Origin: Selaginella moellendorffii
Lineage: Eukaryota; Streptophyta; Lycopodiopsida; Selaginellales; Selaginellaceae
Direction: 5' to 3'
Assembly (NCBI RefSeq): GCF_000143415.4
Contig: NW_003314300.1
Location: 1,348,230-1,412,229, forward strand
DNA: 64,000 nucleotides
Shown here: piece after piece, positions 33,901 through 45,989 of the stretch
Layout: the number at the start of each line of letters is the position of its first letter
Position numbering within the stretch: position 1 is the first letter of the stretch
Translations under genes and position numbers: made by a program
The notes under the pieces: generated by a model
What the model saw: only the letters and a program-made list of their open reading frames with translations
The model's database searches: none
Told to the model about the DNA's origin: nothing

Positions 33901-34620
33901 ATGGGCATCTGGGAAGAAGATTTTTCATCGGATTCGCCAGAATCAAGCAGCAGAGTGAGCTGCGCGACATCTAATGATCAATTCCGAAGATTGGAATGCA
34001 CGTATTCCCCAAGATGCCTTCCACCATGGCTCAGCCGAGGAATCCAACGTCTCTTCACTAGAAAGCTCGTGTTTCCCACTTCCAGCCCATCCGAGAAGAA
34101 GAAGCAGCAGCAAATCGGTCACTCCACTGCTCTAAACTTCCACAGCATACCCGAAGAGCTCGTAGAGCTGGAGCCATCTTCGCCGTCAGTGAGTTGCATT
34201 GGCCATGTCAGTGCTGGAAGAGGAAAACATGGCAGGATTATTCGCGAGAATAATCACTTCTTCCGGAGACCAGGGAGGATTCTTTGCATGGGAGGCAGAA
34301 ACTCAATCAGACTAGAGAAGACTGGATCCGAGCTTCTCTCGCCGCAAGCGCCAACGTCTCGAGCTCCTGCCTCGGTCTTACCCAAAAATGGAGAAATTGC
34401 AAAAGAAACTGGAGATAGGAAAGTTTCCAAGTTGGGGATTGATTGCGAGGAACCCCAGCGAATGAACGACTGTGGCACGCAAAGCAGCTGTTCTTCCTCA
34501 AGTGACAACTTGAGCCCGAGGCTTGAAGTTTGTCTATGGAAAAGGAGGTGCGTTCCTCCACCACAGCTGCTTAATCTCGAGCCATTGCATCCTATACCTT
34601 GCATTGTTAATCTCCCATAA
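33901..34620 (+). CDS. Plant-specific unknown protein with EPSSPSVSCIGHV motif
   Basis: A 239-residue open frame with plausible start (ATGGGCATCTGGGAAGAAG) and codon use like its neighbours. It is Ser/Arg/Pro-rich and probably disordered. The one recognisable piece is EPSSPSVSCIGHVSAGRGKH (about residues 90-109), matching the EP-T/S-SP-K/S-V-S-C-x-G-x-V motif of a poorly characterised plant family (syringolide-induced protein 14-1-1-like). A hydrophobic LPPWLSRGIQRLF stretch lies at about 40. No catalytic features. The function is unknown. Confidence 0.6.
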   Translation: MGIWEEDFSSDSPESSSRVSCATSNDQFRRLECTYSPRCLPPWLSRGIQRLFTRKLVFPTSSPSEKKKQQQIGHSTALNFHSIPEELVELEPSSPSVSCIGHVSAGRGKHGRIIRENNHFFRRPGRILCMGGRNSIRLEKTGSELLSPQAPTSRAPASVLPKNGEIAKETGDRKVSKLGIDCEEPQRMNDCGTQSSCSSSSDNLSPRLEVCLWKRRCVPPPQLLNLEPLHPIPCIVNLP

Positions 34621-36180
34621 CAAACTCGATAGCTAGTGTTAGTCAAGATTTTGTATCAAGGTTTTAGAAACTGAATTTGCACCTTGAATCACTTTGTGCT
34701 TTTAGTAATTTGAACATTTTTAAAAAACATTTATAATAAATAATGTTTTCTTTGTATTTGTGTTTTATTTGTAAATAAAGAACCTGTATTGATACTAAGA
34801 AAAAAAAATTCTATCAAGTAGACATTAAAGTCAATCATTTTTACTATAATTCATTTAAATAATATTAAAAACTCAATCAGATATCTATAAATGTATTTTA
34901 TTCATTTTTAATTTTTATATATGTTTTTCTTTGTCCTTATCTCATATAAGCTTAATTGAGATAATGTGTGTTAGAACATTATAAATTAAGCATTAGGGAA
35001 ACTAATTTAAAATGTTACTCATAACATATTATTTATATATAAAATTCTTAGAATTATATAAATTTTTTATGAAATAAGTTCTTTAAGGAGTTATTTAATT
35101 TTTAAGTATAATTTTAATTTAATTAAATCATTATAGAAAATAATAAAATAAAATAAAATTATAAAAAATAAAATTATTAAATAACATAGCATTTCTTCTT
35201 TTTAGTAATACAAAAACTCTTTAATTTATTTGAAGGGGTTCATCTTTTTAAATTTTGATGATCACAATCAATTCAATAGTAAAATTATTAAGATTTAAGT
35301 TCTTGAAACTATCAAGATTTAATAGTAAAATTATATTATGATTCAAAGTTATAAATTTTTAAAATTTTAAGTATGTTATATCTTTTTCTCAATATATGTT
35401 AAATTAATTCAAATTATGCTACCTCAAAAGCAAGGATTAAAATAAAAACTCTATGCAATAGAAAGGCAATATCTACAATATAAAGTACATTACCATGCTA
35501 TCATAAGTTACATTTCAATTTAAAAAAATTTAAAACTATTGCAGTGAGGAATGATAAATTACATTTCTGAAGTGCCACTATAAAGAAAAAAAATTAAATT
35601 TTCATAAATATAGATAGGAAATTTTCCTTTTAAAACCAAAAAAACGTATCCTAAAGGTCATAGTTTTTGTTTCTCTTCAAAAATGTAAAAACTTTATTTA
35701 ATTTCTAAGTATAAAATTTATTTAATAATAATATTATAAAAATTAATAACTATGGTATTGTAGTATAATAAATAACAATGTGTGGACAAAGTGTTAAACA
35801 CCAAAATTTTATAAAAAATATACACTATATCAAAGAGTAGCAAAATTGTAAATTAAATTTTTTGTTAAAGGTAAAGATTTCTTTTATTCTCACAATTAAT
35901 TTCTTTTTTTATTTTGTTAAAACTTAATTATAAATACAAAACGTTTTCACTTTGAAAACTAAAATAACATCTTATGACAAGAATATTTTTTTGTTTTCAA
36001 AGATATATAAAAAATTAAATGAGGTTTATTATTGTTTTTCATTATTTAAATAATTATTATGATTTTAAAAATTTGTAAGTCAACAGAAAATTTATTTTTC
36101 CACTAGGTTACAAAATTTACATAAGATTAATTATTTATTACTAAATAATCATATAGTAAACAAATACCAGCCAGATTCAA
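34621..36180. other. AT-rich gene-free block
   Basis: Very AT-rich, with many homopolymer runs. No protein remnant, RNA gene or ordered repeat was recognised. The sharp drop in GC after 34.7 kb suggests old methylated transposon DNA. Confidence 0.6.
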
Positions 36181-36189
36181 GACTCACAA

Positions 36190-38010
36190 TAAGATAAACA
36201 GCATCAACACCATCATCCAATCATAATTCCACATAGCATCCACCATGTATACTGCTTGTCGAAGTTCAAAAACTAACTCTCCCAAAGTGAAGCGCACAGG
36301 ACTGAATCGTCTCACCAAACTTGCGATGTTACTAACTCGGGACACATTAGGAATGACTGAAGGAGATACGGCGAGTCTAAGCTCTTCAAACTTCCAGTGG
36401 CTCCAACCGATCGAGTGCGCATGAAAGGAGGCGAGCGAAGTTACCTTACATGCTTTGGTGCGTCTCTTCACTTCCTGCAAAACAGTCCAAAGTTGGTATA
36501 ACGAAACACTCGCACAATGGCGATAAGATCGGTGTGACAGTAAAACGTCTCTCACCTGCATTTCCTTGCAGACACGCTCGGTCGTGTCAGCCGAAACCCA
36601 TTGACAGGGATGCTCCAGTTTCGGATGGCTTTCTTTTCACCTGTAAGTTCCACAAACCATATTAATAACAGTCTCTCTTGGTGGAAAGAAGAAGAAAACA
36701 TGCACCGTCGCTTTCCGCAAGGAACCGGCTTGTACTGGGCCTTCGAAGTGCTTCCTTAGGCTCTCGCGTCAGTTGTCTTGGAGTTCAAGTTCCTAAAAAA
36801 TACAGTGCTTGACTGCCAAGGCGCAATTCGATGACTAGAGCTTAGTAGCGTACCCTCGTTGAAGCGGTCGCTTCGTCATTTGCTACGAGCTGACCTCCCT
36901 CAAGCTGTTTGGCTACAACTCCACCGTCTTTCTTTTCGGAAAGAAGATCTTGTGGTGACGTGCCTGCAAGAGTAAATATGTCCGAGACTAGAACGTTCAC
37001 TCAGCCAGCCTACGACTACCCTTGAATTTCCGGTATGCTAGAGAGCTCGAAGGCTTTGCTGCTTCAGAGGACTCCAGAAACTCCACCTGGTGTCAAACTA
37101 ACAGATAAAGCGATCAGGAGGGAACACGAAGACGAAGAAAACTCTTTCGTCGGTGGAAGCTCCAAGCGTTCCTCCGCTTCCGTTGTGCTGAAGGGAAGAT
37201 TCTTAACGAGGAGAGCGTGATCTCCTCCAGCATCTCCACATGGTTTTACGCCTTGCTGAGCTAATGACCGCTTCGTCTCCGAAAGGACGTGCCTTTCTCC
37301 CAGAGCAAGACGCTCGGCAACGTCCTCAGCTTCTGGATCCAGAAAACTCACGTCTGGAGATCCCATATCTTGGCCACCTGCGTCACGCAGTGATCAAACT
37401 GTAAGAGTTGAGTCAACTCTACACACCGTATAATCTGACCAGGATTCCATGCTTGCATATTGCAGCTAGACTCCTTTTTCTTGCACTCCCACCTCCCTCT
37501 CTTGTTTCAGGTTCATGGAACGATCTCTAGAATCCCGGAGAGGAGACATGAAATGCAGGTAAGAGTCTTCCTTGGCCCTGCATATAACAGGGATTTAGTC
37601 CTTCAGAAAACTCAGCACCTCGTTGCTGCTTCTGGTAGAGCATTGTCACAAATCAAATGAACTTGGACAACTTCCCCATACTGGCCGAACAGGGAAACCA
37701 GTTCCTCTTCACTGGTAAGGAAAAACACGAGAAAACAAGATGAGGCTATGACGTTTGAAGAACACACTTCGTGGTGTATGCAAGGTTGCGCACGAAAAGC
37801 CTCCCGGTTACATTCTTCATTAGCAGGACGATCGACAGTACCACCTTGCTCTTGCGGCTTGGCCGTTTCCTTGTCGTCACCATTGTCACTGGCGGACAGC
37901 CACATGGCTGACACGTCGCGTAAGGAGACACGTCCGGTTCTTTTGGTGGTTGTTTCGATTTAGAGAATTCAATCTGAAGAAAAACCACAACATGGTACGG
38001 TTCATCGATG
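36190..38010 (-). pseudogene. Decayed MRD1/RBM19 (multi-RRM rRNA-processing protein) copy
   Basis: Separate minus-strand blocks match successive parts of MRD1/RBM19. GRLFVRNLAYTT (about 37790-37830), completed after a likely intron by SEEELVSLFGQYGEVVQVHL (near 37640-37700), is RRM-like. GQGRLLPAF lies near 37560. ERLALGERHVLSETKRSL, then HALLVKNLPFSTTEAE and LPPTKE, fall at 37110-37330. ESLRKHFEGPVQAGSLRKAT lies at about 36710-36770. SMGF then ERVCKEMQ follows at 36560-36610. Splice-like junctions survive (for example GCGACG|GTGCAT), so it came from a genomic duplicate, not an mRNA. Deletions remove RNP1 cores, and frames do not join, so it is not expected to make protein. The intact parent acts in 18S rRNA maturation. 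Confidence 0.65.
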
Positions 38011-38109
38011 ACGAGGAGACGAAGACAGCAACATAGGATGCATAGACGTGCACGAGCAGCAGCACAACACATCACCAGACGCATTAGAGCGAAGAGGATG
38101 ATGGTTCAG

Positions 38110-39980
38110 TTGGTTAGGGTTCTTCTAAACTGGAACTCAAATGGACCGAGTGGATAGGAGTGTCTCCCAGGGAGATGGCTACTGTGATATTGTGTATGAT
38201 AAGCTCTTTCAGCCAGTGTGCTCGGACTCAATCTGGACGAGAGAACGGTGAACTCCTAGCCTTATCTCCGTTGGACAATCCGGCGATTGGCTGTGCAGAA
38301 GTTCTTCAAGTAAAGAGATATTCTTTAGAAGGCCTGAATGCTGTACGTAACATTTGGTATCTTTCTGTCTTGTGTCTAGTATGTGCTTTCGAGGTCTACC
38401 AAAAGATTTGAGACATGAACGGAAGTACTCATGAAGGTGTTGCCTTTAATTGCAGCTTCAGCTTTTCTTGTAAATTAGTGGACAAATTTAACATTGAAGG
38501 GTTAAGGATTTTAAATTCACAGTGATTGTGAATTTTTACTGTTTCAAACAAGGATATAAGATTTATACATTATTTAGAATTGGATTTACTAAAAGTAACA
38601 TAACTTTTGAGACAAATGGTGTTCAGCAGTGACAATAATTTATCTCGGTTGACAAGAAGGTTTAGAAGAATAAATCAACATATATGTAGTACTTCTCATT
38701 ATCTGTATTACCCCGTGTCCTATATCACTTAATCTTGTCAAAAAACTTAAGCTCCATAGTTCAAAGTCAAACATATTTTAGATTGAGGCCACTTGTAGCT
38801 GATCAGTTGAAAGACTCTTCTGAGAGTATATTTCTTGGGATAGATTGGCTTCACAAGTACTCAATCGTTTATAGATGAAATTCTGTTAATAATAAGCTTT
38901 ACAAGGCAAAAAGTTTAACCACACTGGTCAAAGCATGATGAAAAATTGTCTATGGCGCTGAGGTTTTAGGATCCATTATGATGGCATTGTAAGCAGCACT
39001 AACAGTCCTCTCAACTCTAATCTTACAGGGACGCATCCCCAATTGGAAACATCTAGAAAAAAAATGGCATTGTGTTAATGAGCTCCTCGGCATCATTTAA
39101 GAGCGCAGCTCCTGCAAGAACACCGATCAAGCAGCACTCGTACTGTAGTCAAAAACCACAGCTTAGCTAAAGTTTCTCGATTACCAGCCCAAGGTGGCAG
39201 CAAGAGATAAAAAAGCCCGGCTTGAATCCTTCTAGATTCACGACTTTAAGGAGCTGAATGGACATAGCACCATGTGGATTCTGGGCAAACAACACGATAA
39301 GAATCGTGCACCTAACGAAAGGAGCCATCAGGTCATCAAAGATTGAAGCATAAGAGCTCCTGAAGAACAGCATCATGCCCTGGTCAAATTGGTAGGCTCT
39401 CAAGTCCTCGAATTCGTCAAAGGCAATCACTTTTCCACTTGCATAGTTCGCAGAAGTTAGCCCCCTGATTTTTGTCCAAGATTTTGTGCTGTAACACGAG
39501 CATCATCTGCAATGAAGAAAACTGTTACAGCAAGCTAGAAAATGTCCAAAAGGCAATTGCTACATAGCAAGCGGAAAAAGTTCCATACAGAAATACAGGG
39601 AGCAAATCCAGCAAGAAGCCACCAATGAGAGATCCAGTAAAACCGGGTCTTACAACCACAGGCAAACACAGACAAGCATTCAGAAAAGATCATAGACAAT
39701 TCCCTCACAAGTTTACAGAACAAACAAAAGGCCTACCTAGCAGAGCCCAAGGTATCGTTGGAGGAGGCATTGTAACAGGCAAATTAGTCAGTCTAGCTAC
39801 CAACAAAAATAACGTAGAGCCCACACCAACTCCGAAGGAAACAGAAATGCATTCGAAAGAAATCAGGGAGCCAGAGCACATGTTTTCTCAACTTCCTTGA
39901 ATGCAACCTTGAGATCTCGGAGGTGATCCGAGTGATCAACCTCTTTATCTTGAAGGCAAGATAAAGAAAGCATGAAAGTC
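38110..39980. other. No clear gene; a few short open frames
   Basis: Mostly unrecognised sequence. On the minus strand 39430-39167 there is an 87-codon open frame (IAFDEFEDLRAYQFDQGMML) whose codon use looks protein-like and which may be an exon relic, but I do not recognise the family. The rest shows no structure. Confidence 0.4.
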
Positions 39981-39989
39981 GGATCTAAC

Positions 39990-40490
39990 GAGATCATAGT
40001 TCTCAGAAAAGATCCAGTTTATGGAACTCTATGATCGTTGTGCATGCCCAGTGCAGAGATCTTGATGGAGCACGAAAGTTCTTTGCGAGGATGAGCAGAG
40101 AGTCATAACACTTATCAACACATTGGCTGCACTGATCTAGCGAAAGAAACATTCGACAGAATGCCACAGCATGATGTTATAGCGTGGACTAGAATGCAGC
40201 AAACGCCCAGTGCGGTGAAACCGATCAATTACACAAGCTCTTTTAATGCCTCAAAAACACCTACAGTTTTTTTTTAATGATCGCTGCATATGCCGAACGA
40301 GGGCATGTACACCAAGAAAAGTGCAAAGTTCCAAAAGTTGTTACATGGAATTGCATTAGGACCATGCGGGTAAAATGGACACTTGGACGACGCTTGGGCA
40401 TTGTTTAGATGCTGTTTATAGCCAAACATAGTGACCTGGAACGCGCTTCTAAAGGTTACAGGAGTTCCGGGGGTGGGGAAGCCTATGTTT
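39990..40490 (+). pseudogene. PPR gene relic
   Basis: Plus-strand pieces in shifting frames recall consecutive PPR motifs: AQCRDLDGARKFFARMSRES near 40040-40105, then LAKETFDRMPQHDVIAWTRM near 40135-40195, and NGHLDDAWALFRC with PNIVTWNALL near 40375-40450. Several stops and a poly-T run (40267-40276) interrupt the array. It is non-functional. Confidence 0.65.
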
Positions 40491-40609
40491 ATCTGGTATG
40501 TTATTATCGCACCACGCAAGTATAAGCACTGAGACATTTCTTCGACTCCCAGGGCTACTATTTTATCTTCAGACCGGATGGAGAGGCAGGGACTCTACCA
40601 ACAAAAATT

Positions 40610-40897
40610 ATGAACTTCAGGACGTGCTTCCAGCTAATAAATCAGAAGTACACTGGTGGTACTCCGTTGGGACACAGGGTCGTGATATTTGCTTCTCCTG
40701 ACTCTGAAAACATCAAGGAGGATACCAAGGAAGGAATGGTAATGGAGGCAATCTACGGGCTAGCAAATGAGATGACTGGAGTTGAAGAAGGCCCCTTCTC
40801 TTTGTTCAAGTTCACGCTTGTCAAAGGAACAGCTTCCAAACGTGTAGAGGTCGACTTGCCGAAAGTCAGTCCTGGAAATGGCTCCGTCAACCCTTGA
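40610..40897 (+). CDS. Short open frame of unknown nature, possibly a gene fragment
   Basis: An ATG-started 95-codon frame with amphipathic, protein-like composition (HRVVIFASPDSENIKEDTKE, FTLVKGTASKRVEVDLPKV). Its reading frame stays open upstream to about 40510. I do not recognise the family and see no promoter or splice partner. It directly follows a PPR relic and may be exon debris carried with it. Treat as uncertain. Confidence 0.25.
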   Translation: MNFRTCFQLINQKYTGGTPLGHRVVIFASPDSENIKEDTKEGMVMEAIYGLANEMTGVEEGPFSLFKFTLVKGTASKRVEVDLPKVSPGNGSVNP

Positions 40898-41518
40898 CAC
40901 AAAGTTGTCCTTATTCAAGAGCTTAGGACTTTACCGGGGAAAACTGAGGAGGATATCATGGGCACTGTGCCACGGGTGCTATTGCAAATGTCGGCCTTGC
41001 ACCTAGTAAGCAAGCCAGGATGAACTTAGTAACTTGGTAACTCTTGAAGAATTTCGCAAATCCAAAAGCCTTCTGGGCTATGCTGGATGGATTTCTCAGA
41101 CATGGTTGTCCAAAACAAATGTTTCGTATTTTAAAAGTGACCAAAATATATCATTGTGAATCGCGCTAATAACTACAAAATATTTGAATAGTCACAATTT
41201 GCAAAACAAAATATGAACTATAATTATAATTTGGACCATATTAACAACTAATGTAAATGACATTTCTAACATCTTCTTTTTCAACTAAAAAAATATGTGT
41301 ATGCTTAGACAGAAAAATTTGTTGCAATTACATTTGCAACACATATAAAACCCATAGAAACTCATCTTCTTTGTTTATGATCAAAACATCTTTTCTTAAG
41401 TTGATTTAAATAACCAAGGCATGCAAAATGCCCAAACGAAGGAAGGCTTACTAATCAAGAATTTCAGTTGTATGCATCTTGCTTTTCCCATAACATTTAG
41501 AGATATATTTAAAATTTG

Positions 41519-41690
41519 AAAAAAATAGATAGAATCTAGATTTCTGGACTAGAAGAGATTGTTGTTGCCTAAATTCACAACTTGGGCATCTAGCCAGCAT
41601 AGATGCTGCTTTATAGCTCTTTTCTCTCTTACCCCACTCATTTGCTATATATATTTTTCAAACATTTCTTGGAAAGAGAGAGGACAATGC
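41519..41690 (+). repeat. Decayed duplicate of the type-B ARR 5' leader
   Basis: This stretch aligns with 45996-46165 upstream of the response-regulator gene. Shared runs include GAATCTAGATT, GATTGTTGT, CAACTTGGGCA and AGCCAG, in the same order and strand. Differences are biased to A/T in this copy (for example GTCGCCC versus GTTGCCT), consistent with deamination after silencing. No coding part of the regulator is visible downstream of it. Confidence 0.65.
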
Positions 41691-42190
41691 TGGTGGAATT
41701 TCTAAAGGCTTCTATTCACTTGACTGATAAAGCCATGAAAAGGCTCTTATTTGAACATGTGAAATGTTGCCCATTAAGTTGTGAGGCAAGCTTTATGGTA
41801 AAGATCACAGCCAAATATTCTACCTATGTAAACCAACCATTACTATACAAACTTTCTTTTGCAATAACATTTTGCAACTACTTGTCTAAAGTGGTTCATT
41901 CTATATAATAATTAACACTTAGAATAGGTAAATTTACACTTCTGATTGTACTTATGTAGCGAAAATAAAAAAAGACATAGGTGAGGTGGATAGCTCAAAA
42001 TGGGGTTGTTAGCTTTTAATTTTATTATCTAGAGACAGTGGGATTTTTCATAAGTAAGTAGAAAGAAAAGAGTAGAAAGTTGAAGAACAAAAACTAAACC
42101 ATAGTGTTTTTAAGCAATACTATCGAATCAGTTATATACCTAATGAGACCAAAGTTCTATAACAGCTTTGAAAGGGAAGGTAAGATTAAA

Positions 42191-42231
<41 letters not shown>
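42191..42231. repeat. (TA)n microsatellite
   Basis: About twenty perfect AT dinucleotides in a row inside AT-rich DNA. It is self-complementary and likely variable in length between individuals. Confidence 0.95.
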
Positions 42232-42234
<3 letters not shown>

Positions 42235-45200
42235 AGGATTAGAAAAACTCCAAAATAATTATTTCTAGAAAATTTGATGAAATAATCACATTCTTTCCTA
42301 TAAAAAGCCAAAGTTACTCTTCATAATTATCAATAGCAACCTTAATTATGGAAAAATACTGTCATTGGTTAAACCATATTAAAATTTTAAAAACATAAAG
42401 GGATAAAGAAGTAAAAATAAAAAATATTTTACTAAATTCAAAATTATATATAGATATATAAGCTTAAAACTATAAAACTCTAAATAAAATTATATATAGC
42501 ATTGCAAGGGATAATGTTCATTATCATGCACATTGCCTTGTAGTTTAAACAAAAACTTTTCCACTGATAAATTGGTCACAATAGAACTTAATATGATAGA
42601 ATTTATTAATTGTTCTTGCTTCAACTATACCTCTGGATTTGTAAGATGAATTTCACATTCTCAATTTATCTTACGGTATAAGGGTAGTAGTGCCTAGTCA
42701 CCAAAGTTGAGAACATTTAACTAAGTGAAATACTTTATCTAGCTTGATATTCTTGTGTGGCTTTAGAGAATCATTTAGTTCTGAAAAAAAGAAATAAATG
42801 TGATACTGTTACCTCTAGATTCATTTTAAAAGCCTTTCCTAAATCTTTAGATTTTTAAATTTACTATTTAGGAAGCAAAATCATATATTGGTGTCATTGA
42901 ATCTAACTCCATGTTTGTTGCCTAGGGGAAAGTGAACTCTTTATATGCGAACAGGATTTTTTCTTTTAATCAAACCAAATCAAGTGTTATTATAACATGA
43001 TAACTGTTAAATTATAGCTATTGTTTGGGCACCTACATAGTTTACTTAGTATACACTATATAAAATTTGTATGATAAAGGCTACACAAAGTACAATTTGA
43101 TATGGCAAGCAACAATGGCACTAATGCATTGGAGTTTGTATAAAAGAGATTTTGCAAATTATGCTGCCCTCATAAAGATCACTTTCTTATGAGACAATTG
43201 TGATGATATCATCACAGGCAAAGAAGTCAAATTAACACAAGGTGCTGCCAATTTACCAAATTGGAAGCCACACAACAAGTGCACTCTATCCACAATGGGT
43301 ATTATCTAGGTAAGTATATTCACCTTTTTAATTTAGGTAAAAACTAGTTAGGATCCCAGCTAAGCATTTTAATAGTAATTTAATATTAATACATAAGATT
43401 TTATAATTAATTAAAAGCTGGTTCCTTCTATAGTTTTTTCCATCTAGCTTTACAAGTCTTTACTAAGACATACTTGACTTGAAAGAAAATGCCTATGTGA
43501 CAGAAATAGAAAGTTTGAAGCGATTCTAAATTTACCATATTAAAGATGAAGTATAACAAAAACATCTACACCAAAGCTTAATGTCAAAGGAAGTTTCAAG
43601 TGTTCTAATTCAAAAGGGATAATACTCTTAACTAAGTTTGTTTCTAGTCAATATAGACAATTTAGCCAAGAGATTACATTTATGTCAAGTTTTGGCAAGT
43701 GCCAAGTTGGCTGCTTTTTTGGTGCCTATAAAGTGGTAAGGATCTATAATATATTCAACATGAGTAAGTAAATCCATGTCACTTATAATGTTTGGACAAA
43801 TAATGACTATTTGTCTCCTGAATATAAGATATACATGTATTTGAAATTCATTCACTAAATAATTGTAAGATCTTAAAATCCATTCTTGAGTGACAAGAAG
43901 TGGATGAATTTGTAACAAAAAATTGCAAAGTATACATTTTAGGAATTATCAACATGGTAAACTCTATTGTTTCATTAATTTTCTTATAAAGGAATATAAG
44001 GAATGTTATTTGGAGAGAATTGATGTTAGTGATTTAGTGTTTGACAATTTGTTTCAATTTTTTTAGTTTTTGGCTGTGGAGAAGAATGTGTTTTCAAGAA
44101 TAAATGTAACATTTTACAAAATTCAGGTAACATTTGAAAGATGATAGTGCTTGAATTTGCATATTTATGAGTATAACTTGGGAATTTGTTTTAGAACTTG
44201 GAGCATTACTTTGTAACAGACATTTTATAAAGAGGAGCTTTGTGTACAATAAATAAATTTGATTGATACCCAACATAAGCTTTAAGGTTCTTATAGTTAT
44301 AGATCTAATAGTTATAATTTAATAATTTTTTTGTTAAAGTTTACTTGAATGTTTATATAAATATATATAAATATTCTTACACACTAAGTAAATTTTGTTG
44401 GTGCCCAACACAAGCTTTGGGGTTCTGATCTTATATGCTTAGACTTGGAGTGAAGAACTAGATTATTTCTTAAAGAAATAGCTGATTGATTATCATAGTA
44501 TAAATTTTTTTAGTATGAGTGTTATCATTGTCAATACTTAACTTCACAAATTATCCATTCAAAAATTTATTCTAATTATTATATCAATAAAAAATTGTTT
44601 AGTTCATTTTGTGCTATAGGGTTGATTAACTCTTTCTCATTATAAGAGTAGTTTTTGCTTTTTATATGAGCAATCCATTTATTTCTTATCTTCTAAATGT
44701 CTTGGTGTTGTTTTATTTGTAATTGATCTTCCATTTTGATTTGGATCAGCCAGGTATGAGCCAAGTAAAGAGTAATTCACAAGAAGCTTACTACTAATGC
44801 ATGATTAATATTTTATAGAGAGTGATAAAAGAATGTTATCACAAATAGGTTTATATAATTCTTCCAAGCTTTCTAAGTATAAGATTTTTTGCTTTAGATC
44901 ATGATCAATTTTTATAATATAATTGCCTAGAAGCTAATGTTTGTTTGTATTTAAAAGTTCTTCAAACTCCTAAAAATCTTTAGTTCCTTCATAATAAATT
45001 GAAATGTTTTATGTAGAATGATCTTTCAAGTTGATTAGACCATACAACAAGCTAAAATTTTAATTTGAATTCATGATGTACAATATATTTTATTGGCAAG
45101 CTTAGCAATTTATTAGATGACTTAAATTGAAATATAACTAACCTTCTCAAAATAGTTTTTGTGAATTATAGTATGATATTATTGAAGTATTAAAAATAAA

Positions 45201-45989
45201 ATAATTAATAACACTTAAGTTATTAACACTCAAGGAAGCTTAATTTTGAAAAAAAATATTTAGTTCATCCCTTTGTATTAGTTTTATACCTATATAAATA
45301 GAGTCATTTAGGAAATAAACTCTTCCACCAAAGCCATGAGATATACAATACAAATAATAAAATTTAAAAGCTTGAGCAATATCACTTTCAGTAAAAATCC
45401 TATTTTGAGAACTCCACCCATGTACTCTCATAATAATTTTATAACTTCTTCTTTGTATTGCATAAACATATTCATAAGGCTAATTTGCTTATTGTAAAGT
45501 TAATTGTTATATAGACTCACATACAAAACCCATGGAAGCGTATTTTCATGGCCCACTCAAACTAAGTAAGATTATAATAAGAATTTTATTTAAATATATG
45601 GTGCCCATTAACAGAAGCTTTTGACATATATTTAGATTATATTTTTTATTTAGAGCCGTCAAAGTTGCCACACATTTAATTAACAATTGTTTAAGAACTG
45701 CTATAACTCTCGCAATGAAATGTGGTTAAAATTGAAGGATAAGTATTAGGTTAAATCGGAGAAGCACGCAAGCGCCTGGCCCCCACAGCGCGGCAGACAA
45801 GAATTCACATCAATCAATGCATCTCCTCCTCCAGCCCGCAATGCCGCCTCCAACAATCGTCCGGAAAGAAGAAAGAAAGGAAGAGCAAAGCTTTATCCTC
45901 GGCATAGCGCGCACCACTTTACCCTTTTTTCTATCCCGGGGGAGTTAAGCAGTACATTGGCCCCTACTTGATTGATCGATCCAATTTTC

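Larger units (their letters stand above)
41150..45730. other. AT-rich gene-free block with one duplicated leader and a (TA)n tract
   Basis: No gene or transposon protein was recognised. Two sub-features are listed separately: a decayed copy of the response-regulator leader (41519-41690) and a (TA)n repeat (42191-42231). Two similar lines occur around 44260-44300 and 44390-44425 (GGTGCCCAACACAAGCTTTGGGGTTC-like and a diverged copy), perhaps a short dispersed repeat. Confidence 0.6.
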
